Positions 59,147 to 64,000 of a stretch of 64,000 bases of DNA are shown here, piece by piece (within the stretch, counting starts at the first letter, position 1; the number at the start of each line of letters is the position of its first letter). Both the position numbers and the translations under genes were made by a program. Where the stretch lies: the NCBI GenBank assembly GCA_965203375.1, contig OZ241886.1:3348001-3412000 (forward strand), given 5' to 3'. Below the pieces are notes generated by a model that saw nothing but the letters and a program-made list of their open reading frames with translations, was not told the DNA's origin and made no database searches. This stretch comes from CATQHS01 sp965203375 (lineage in GTDB: Bacteria; Actinomycetota; Acidimicrobiia; Acidimicrobiales; Aldehydirespiratoraceae).

Positions 59147-60829
59147 TCACAGGCCGGCGGCGGCGCCGATGAGAGAGCGGGGGTCGGCGGCGCCGGCCAG
59201 GGCGCCGTCGGCGGTCACCTCGATCACGTGGGCGTGGCCGAAGCCGGCACCGGGGACGGCCTCCCCGACAGCGTGGCCCAGGGCGGCCAGCTCGGGGGCC
59301 CAGCCCGAGGCCGGGTCCTCGATGAGAACTTTGCGGCCGCGGCCGGGCAGCCAGGTGGAGAAGCCGTCGGCGCCGTCGTCGGGGGCCAGCACCCAGCGCC
59401 CGGCGCTCACCGCCCGGCCGGGGGACTGGCCCAGCCTCAGGATGCGGTGGAGGAGCTGAAGCAGAATCTGAGGCTGGGAGTCGCCGCCCATGGCGCCCAG
59501 CACCATGCGCAAGGTCCCGTCGGGCCGGGTGACCAGGGCCGGGGCCAGGGTGTGGGGAGGGCGGCGGCCGGGGGCGTAGAGGGCGGGATGGCCGGGCTCG
59601 AGGCTGAAGCCGATGCCCCGGTCGTGCAGGAAGATGCCGGTGGCGCCGGCCACCAAGTGGGCGCCGAAGCCGCTGGCGTTGGAGTTGATGAGAGAGACGC
59701 CCATGCGGTCGGCGTCCACCGCGCACAGGTAGGTGGTGTCGCCGGGGGCGGGGTCGGGGTCGGACGGGGCGCCGCCGGGGGCGGGGTCGCCGGGGGAGGC
59801 GAGGGCGGACGGGGGGTCGATGTTGGCGGCACGGGCGGCGTCAATGGCGCGGAGGCGGGGGGCGAGCCGGGCTTCGTGGACCAGGACCCGGCCCTCGGCC
59901 CCTTCGTGCAGCACCCGATGGCGGTCGTAGGCGGCCATGGAGGACGCCTCCACCAGCAGGTGGGCCCAGCGGCCGTCGGCGGCAGCGGGGGGAGCGCCGG
60001 AGTCGACTGCGCCGTCGGGGCCGGCAGCGGGGGGAGCGGCGAAGTCGAGGCCGTCGGCGATCCAGGCTGAGGCCAGGGTGAGGTAGCCCTGCGACGGCGG
60101 GGGGACGGTCCACAAGTCGCAGCCGAAGGCGGAGACGCACACCGGCTCGACCCAGCGGGCGACGGGGGTGTCGAGGTCGGCGGGCGAGTACTCCCCTCCC
60201 CCGAGCTCGAGCAGGGCTTGGCCGAACTCGCCGCCGTAGAAGCCGTCTCGGCCTTGCTCGATGACGGCCCGAAGGGCCCGGGCGGTGCCGGGGCGGCGGA
60301 CGATCTGGCCGGGGCGCAGGTCGGGACCGATGTCGGTGTTGCCAGCTACACCGACCACTTCGGAGGACCGCTCGGCCAGGTGGGGGGAAGCGGCGAACCC
60401 GTCGGCGGCCATGCGGATCGCCTCGGCCAGCACCTCGGCCAAGGGCAGGCGGCCGAAGCGCCGGTGCAGGGCCAGCCAGCCGTCCACGGCGCCGGGCACG
60501 GTGACGGAGGAGACGTGGCCCCGCGGGGGGATGCGGTCGAAGCCCTGGGCCCGGAGACGGGCGGCGTCGGCGCCCGAACCGGCGAACCCGGCCGCGTTCA
60601 ACGCGACCGGGGGTCCAGATGAGTCGTACACGAGGGCCCACACGTCGCCGCCGGGACCGCAGGCGTGGGGGGAGGTGACGGCCAGCACGGTGTTGGCGCC
60701 CACGGCGGCGTCGGCGGCGGACCCGCCCCGGCGCAACAGGTCGACGCCGACGGCGGTGGCGGCGTGGTCGATGGTGGAGACCATCACGGCGGCGGCGGTG
60801 CGGGTGGCAGTCCGGGGGAGGTTGGACAT
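59147..60829 (-). CDS. gamma-glutamyltransferase family protein
   Basis: A 560-aa Ntn-type gamma-glutamyltransferase/acylase homologue. N-terminal features are AAVGVDLLRRGGSAADAAVGANTVLAVTSPHACGPGGD. The autoprocessing nucleophile threonine lies in GDTTYLCAVD, where classical GGTs have TTHxS. SLINSNASGFGAHL, the PHTLAPALV loop and LGAMGGDSQPQ follow. It lacks a recognisable signal peptide, so it may be cytoplasmic; some relatives act on oxamates or acylated compounds rather than glutathione. It sits between the two SLH paralogues on the same strand. Confidence 0.87.
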   Translation of the reverse strand: MSNLPRTATRTAAAVMVSTIDHAATAVGVDLLRRGGSAADAAVGANTVLAVTSPHACGPGGDVWALVYDSSGPPVALNAAGFAGSGADAARLRAQGFDRIPPRGHVSSVTVPGAVDGWLALHRRFGRLPLAEVLAEAIRMAADGFAASPHLAERSSEVVGVAGNTDIGPDLRPGQIVRRPGTARALRAVIEQGRDGFYGGEFGQALLELGGGEYSPADLDTPVARWVEPVCVSAFGCDLWTVPPPSQGYLTLASAWIADGLDFAAPPAAGPDGAVDSGAPPAAADGRWAHLLVEASSMAAYDRHRVLHEGAEGRVLVHEARLAPRLRAIDAARAANIDPPSALASPGDPAPGGAPSDPDPAPGDTTYLCAVDADRMGVSLINSNASGFGAHLVAGATGIFLHDRGIGFSLEPGHPALYAPGRRPPHTLAPALVTRPDGTLRMVLGAMGGDSQPQILLQLLHRILRLGQSPGRAVSAGRWVLAPDDGADGFSTWLPGRGRKVLIEDPASGWAPELAALGHAVGEAVPGAGFGHAHVIEVTADGALAGAADPRSLIGAAAGL

Positions 60830-60860
60830 GGCGGCAAATCGGCCAAATCGGCAGGGACGC

Positions 60861-60892
60861 GGGAGGCCCCCGGCCGGAGCCGGGGGCCTCCC
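60861..60892. terminator. 14-bp perfect hairpin downstream of SLH protein 2
   Basis: GGGAGGCCCCCGGC and GCCGGGGGCCTCCC pair around a CGGA loop between SLH protein 2 and the transferase gene. Homologous to the hairpin at 56381. Confidence 0.75.
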
Positions 60893-60944
60893 GGGTTGGG
60901 TTGGGTTACGCCGGGGGTGGGGGTGCCGGCGTTCTCAGCAGACC

Positions 60945-63521
60945 TCAGCCGCTAGACGGCGGCGGATCCTGGAGGCTACGACTGGGACCGAAGCGGATCA
61001 CAATGACCGAGTTCGAGACCCCGGTGCGGGAAGGTCTGCCCGAGACGTTGTACTGGAGGATCTGCATATCCGCATTTATTGGGAACAGATCGTCGGGGTT
61101 CTCCAGCTTTGCAACGATGCCAGGGGTCTTCAGGTGGAGGGCCATCCGGCGCTCCATCTCAGCTTCTCCTACCCACCTGGCTTCGTCAGGGTCGTCACTG
61201 TTATAGAGGAACAACTTGAAGATGGTGTCACCCGTATAGCGATATCCCTGCGGGATATATTGCCGCGGGCCACCCGACGGGCCTGTGGTGACTATGAGAT
61301 TATTCTCAAGGTCAATGAAGCGAACGGCAGTCCAAGCCGTGGTGCTAGTCGCGGCGGTAGCCGTACCAGCTTCTGCGTTCCAGCCCTCAGGATCAGTGGT
61401 CCAGTAGTGCAGCTTCGAGACTATCTCGCCAGAGTCGTCCAAGTTGCCATCACCGTCGAGATCGGTCCCCACCGTGTACCTGGAGAAACGGTCCGTAACC
61501 ATCGCCGTCATAGACGCGGTTGCTCTATACTCAGCGCTGACGGTGTTGGTGCCGTTGGAGCGAGTGAGGCGCCTAACCGTTCCCATGACCTCGCCAGTGT
61601 TTTCATCGATGGACGTATCGAAGGCGGTGCATAGGTAATGAGGAGCAGCGCCGCGGGCAGAGCAGCCGATGTTGTCGTCGACGCCGGTGTTGTTTACGAG
61701 GTCGAAGTAAACGGCGTGGCCTCGCAGCGGGCTGCCGTACTGGTCGGTGACTTTGGCGGTCACGCCGACACGGCCGCCGCCGGTGGTGCCAGCAGCAGGT
61801 ATCGGCGTCCACTTCCGAGCCAGATCGACGCTCAGCGTTTCGGCGACGCCGCCGTCGTCATCGAAGACCAGCGTGCCAGAGCCCTGACCGCTGGACACGG
61901 TGAACCCGATGTCACTGTTGTCAGCAAGGGCGACGGCGGTGCCCACCCTGGCGATGTAGTACGTCCAGGTGGTCATGTCGTCAGCGTCGGCGTCCTCGCC
62001 GGGGCCGTCCACGTCCGGGTTCGTGTCCGGATCGTTCTGGGTCAGGGTGAAGGTGGCCCTGCCGTCAGCGCCGGTAGTGACCGTCTTCGTCCCGGTCCCC
62101 GGAATCGCCCGGCCCGCCCCGGTAGGACTATGGATGCCGGTGGCCCACCACTGGTAGGACTGGCCGGAGATGCCAACGGGCTGACTGTTGGAGTCGACAA
62201 GCTGGATGGTGACCGTCACCGTGGTGCCGTAGCGAACGAGGTTGTCGTTCTCGGCGTCGCCGGAGACGCTGGTGGTCACCCTGGCACTGGACGCAACCTG
62301 CTGGGTGGTCACAGAGACCGAGGCGGCATCAGAGACCACCGAGCTGTCCATGGACAGATTCGCCTTGTTCCAGTCCAGCCTGTCGCCGACGGCGCCGGTC
62401 CAAGCCCAAAACGTCGTGGGCTGGTTGACCGTCTCCGCGTCGACCGTGACATTGCCGCTGGGCTCGGTGACATCGTCATCGACCTCGATGACGCAGGCCC
62501 CGCCGGCGCCTCTGACATCGCTCACCCTGGTGCTGCCCGAGGTCTGGCAGGTGCCGTCGGCCTTGAACGCCGCCGCCGCGTTCCGGTCCGCATACGAGAA
62601 GACATCGACCGGGACGCTCTCCCTGATAGAGAAGTCGTTGCCGCGCACCGAAACCGATAGCGACAGCTCATCGGAAGCGGTCACCGCGGCCTTGTTAACC
62701 TGCATGGTGAGCCCGGCCGGGCGGGCGTTGGTGTGAGCCAGCGCCCGAGTGATGAACGAAGCGGCCTGGCCCCGGGTGACCGACGCCGCCGGACCGAAAG
62801 TCCCGTCGCCGCGGCCCGACACCACGCCCATCTCAGCCAGAGCCCGAATCGACTGATAAGCCGAATAAGTCGCCCCGCCGATATCGCGGAAATTCTCGTC
62901 AATGGGGATCACCTGGGAATTCGTCGGCTTAGCCGGATCCCTCAAAGTCAAGCTGCGATCGACGTTGCGGGCGAGCGCCTTGCCGCCGGGGCCGACACGG
63001 GCATTGGTCAAGAACCCGGCCAAAGCCTCAACGACCACAGCCCGAGACACCACCCCGTTGGGATCAAACGTCGTAGCCGTGGTCCCGGTCATCACCCCCA
63101 AAGCCGCCATCTGGTTGATGGCCGCCTGGAACGAAGAGCTCAGATCCGAGATGTCGGTGAACCCCTGATCCGCAGCAGCGCCGAGCGTGACACCAGCCGG
63201 GCCCGAGGCCCGCTGCAGCATCACCGCCAACTGCCAGCGGGGGATCGTCCGATTCGGCGAGAACGTCGTAGCAGACGTGCCCCGAGTGATCCCGTAGTAA
63301 GCGATGCAGTTGATGGCCGCATCATGAGTGCTGCCAGTGGCCACATCGGTGAAACCCGCGTCAGCGGTAGCGGGACCCACGCAGGCCGAGTACACAGCCG
63401 TGCCGTCCGCAGTGCCCGGTGTCGCCGAAGCCGGCGAGGCGCCGACCGCGAGAACAGAAGCCACCATGGCGAACGCGCCCAACAGGGCCAGATGCGAACG
63501 CCTCTTCCTCAGCTCGGGCAT
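60945..63521 (-). CDS. secreted SLH-domain surface protein 2
   Basis: An 858-aa paralogue of the 56465-58993 protein with the same signal peptide core (HLALLGAFAMVASVLAVGASPASA), three N-terminal SLH domains and a string of Ig-like domains. It differs mainly beyond residue ~300 and in a short SLH-3 linker. ATG 63521 has AAGGAGGGCCAC upstream and gives a normal signal peptide. A second in-frame ATG at 63575 with its own AAGGAGGGG is also possible and would add 18 residues. Confidence 0.85.
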   Translation of the reverse strand: MPELRKRRSHLALLGAFAMVASVLAVGASPASATPGTADGTAVYSACVGPATADAGFTDVATGSTHDAAINCIAYYGITRGTSATTFSPNRTIPRWQLAVMLQRASGPAGVTLGAAADQGFTDISDLSSSFQAAINQMAALGVMTGTTATTFDPNGVVSRAVVVEALAGFLTNARVGPGGKALARNVDRSLTLRDPAKPTNSQVIPIDENFRDIGGATYSAYQSIRALAEMGVVSGRGDGTFGPAASVTRGQAASFITRALAHTNARPAGLTMQVNKAAVTASDELSLSVSVRGNDFSIRESVPVDVFSYADRNAAAAFKADGTCQTSGSTRVSDVRGAGGACVIEVDDDVTEPSGNVTVDAETVNQPTTFWAWTGAVGDRLDWNKANLSMDSSVVSDAASVSVTTQQVASSARVTTSVSGDAENDNLVRYGTTVTVTIQLVDSNSQPVGISGQSYQWWATGIHSPTGAGRAIPGTGTKTVTTGADGRATFTLTQNDPDTNPDVDGPGEDADADDMTTWTYYIARVGTAVALADNSDIGFTVSSGQGSGTLVFDDDGGVAETLSVDLARKWTPIPAAGTTGGGRVGVTAKVTDQYGSPLRGHAVYFDLVNNTGVDDNIGCSARGAAPHYLCTAFDTSIDENTGEVMGTVRRLTRSNGTNTVSAEYRATASMTAMVTDRFSRYTVGTDLDGDGNLDDSGEIVSKLHYWTTDPEGWNAEAGTATAATSTTAWTAVRFIDLENNLIVTTGPSGGPRQYIPQGYRYTGDTIFKLFLYNSDDPDEARWVGEAEMERRMALHLKTPGIVAKLENPDDLFPINADMQILQYNVSGRPSRTGVSNSVIVIRFGPSRSLQDPPPSSG

Positions 63522-63547
63522 GTGGCCCTCCTTTTTCTTGACTACCT

Positions 63548-63582
63548 GGGGCAGGTGCCCCTCTGGCTGGGGCATGTGCCCC
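63548..63582 (-). promoter_or_regulatory. leader hairpin over the upstream start of SLH protein 2
   Basis: Minus-strand sequence GGGGCA-CA-TGCCCC, seven bases, GGGGCA-CC-TGCCCC can fold into one nested hairpin. It buries the first Shine-Dalgarno/ATG (63575) and leaves the second (63521) exposed. It is built from repeated copies of the start region. Confidence 0.5.
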
Positions 63583-63641
63583 TCCTTCCCTAGATTGGCC
63601 TCTGGCCGAACATGGTAACCCAACTCTAACACACCTTCAGG

Positions 63642-63873
63642 TCAATGGGTGACACTACCGTGCCACGATGCGTCGACCGCCGAATGGCTCAGCGCCCAAC
63701 TCATCGGCGCAACCGTAGCAAGCCGACAACGGCAAGGCAACCACCCACCGGCAAAAAGTGGGCCAGGGGCCGGCGGAGCAGGCGGACGGGGGCGGCGGAG
63801 CGGGTCGCAGGGGGGCGGCGGGGCGGGCGGCCAGGGGACGGCGGAGCGGGCGGTCGGGCCGCCGGGGGACGGG
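63642..63873. other. intergenic region, low-complexity GC-rich
   Basis: No supportable gene. The stretch 63770-63870 consists of irregular GGCGGA/GGGGGCGGCGG repeats. Confidence 0.6.
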
Positions 63874-64000
63874 TCAGGCCTCGACATCGGCGAGGGCCGG
63901 GCAGCGGCCGGGGCGGACCAGGTCGGCCTGGGCCAGGAAGTAGTCGTCGTCGGCGGGCCAGGTGTGGCCGACGCCGTGGCGGACGAGGACGTAGCCGGCG
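63874..64000 (-). CDS. C-terminal end of an unrecognised gene, cut by the window edge
   Basis: Minus-strand frame ending in TGA at 63874 and open to the window edge, encoding ...AGYVLVRHGVGHTWPADDDYF and ...LVRPGRCPALADVEA. GC3-rich codon use supports coding. Too short to assign. Confidence 0.5.
   Translation of the reverse strand, partial: AGYVLVRHGVGHTWPADDDYFLAQADLVRPGRCPALADVEA

Overview
The window is a GC-rich bacterial chromosome segment. It carries mycofactocin maturation genes, two luciferase-like (LLM) flavin/F420-type oxidoreductases, an inositol-phosphate synthase, MaoC and class III CoA-transferase genes, and S-layer-homology surface proteins. It also has a complete System I cytochrome c maturation operon and many GTG/TTG or apparently leaderless starts. 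Together these suggest a free-living or host-associated actinobacterium, most likely of the Acidimicrobiia type. That assignment is inference, because there is no rRNA or other phylogenetic marker here. I saw no tRNA, rRNA or CRISPR array.

Layout. 0.2-3.7 kb (minus): ADP-ribosylglycohydrolase, BMP-type lipoprotein, mftB and mftC. 4-10.4 kb: ACT protein, orphan MNT nucleotidyltransferase, FAD oxidoreductase, LLM oxidoreductase, UbiD decarboxylase, cytosine-deaminase-like amidohydrolase. 10.6-16.1 kb: an NMT1-like ABC importer (ATPase, permease, binding protein) with a second orphan binding protein and a 2OG-Fe(II) oxygenase. 16.3-21.5 kb: two flavodoxin-like reductases, a second LLM enzyme, and an FG-GAP/SLH surface protein. 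21.6-29.1 kb (minus): ccmA-B-C-D-E-F-G-H, mostly joined by 4-base stop/start overlaps. 29.2-32.5 kb: a DNA methyltransferase with an extra C-terminal domain, facing an operon of a proteasome-like Ntn hydrolase and two tiny paralogous proteins. 32.6-38.9 kb: SDR, ProX, BCCT transporter, and divergently a ProX-domain/ionotropic-glutamate-receptor-like potassium channel. 39-43.8 kb: lipoprotein hydrolase, EthD-like protein, MaoC, ino1. 43.9-55.9 kb: a toxin-antitoxin/accessory island with long dispersed repeats, interrupted by a double CaiB/BaiF CoA transferase. 56.4-63.6 kb: two near-duplicate SLH surface proteins flanking a gamma-glutamyltransferase.

The strongest candidate for an undescribed system is the gene at 36694-38928. 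A complete glycine-betaine-type (OpuAC/ProX) binding domain is fused in front of a GluR0-like ligand-binding core whose pore carries the TVGYGD potassium filter. This recreates the ATD-LBD-pore order of animal glutamate receptors. It lies divergent to a betaine-type transporter and a stand-alone ProX, which suggests an osmolyte-gated potassium channel (inference). The second candidate is the Ntn hydrolase operon at 30822-32529, whose predicted N-terminus aligns without gaps to the proteasome beta active site.

A third theme runs through the whole window. Translation-start regions are repeatedly duplicated in tandem. The result is tiny cistrons joined to each other and to the real gene by ATGA/GTGA/TTGA overlaps (6.5, 9.0, 11.9, 40.7 and 41.7 kb), or in-frame N-terminal repeats (2.6, 9.1, 48.8 and 63.5 kb). 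This may be a mutational habit of this genome or a way of tuning translation.
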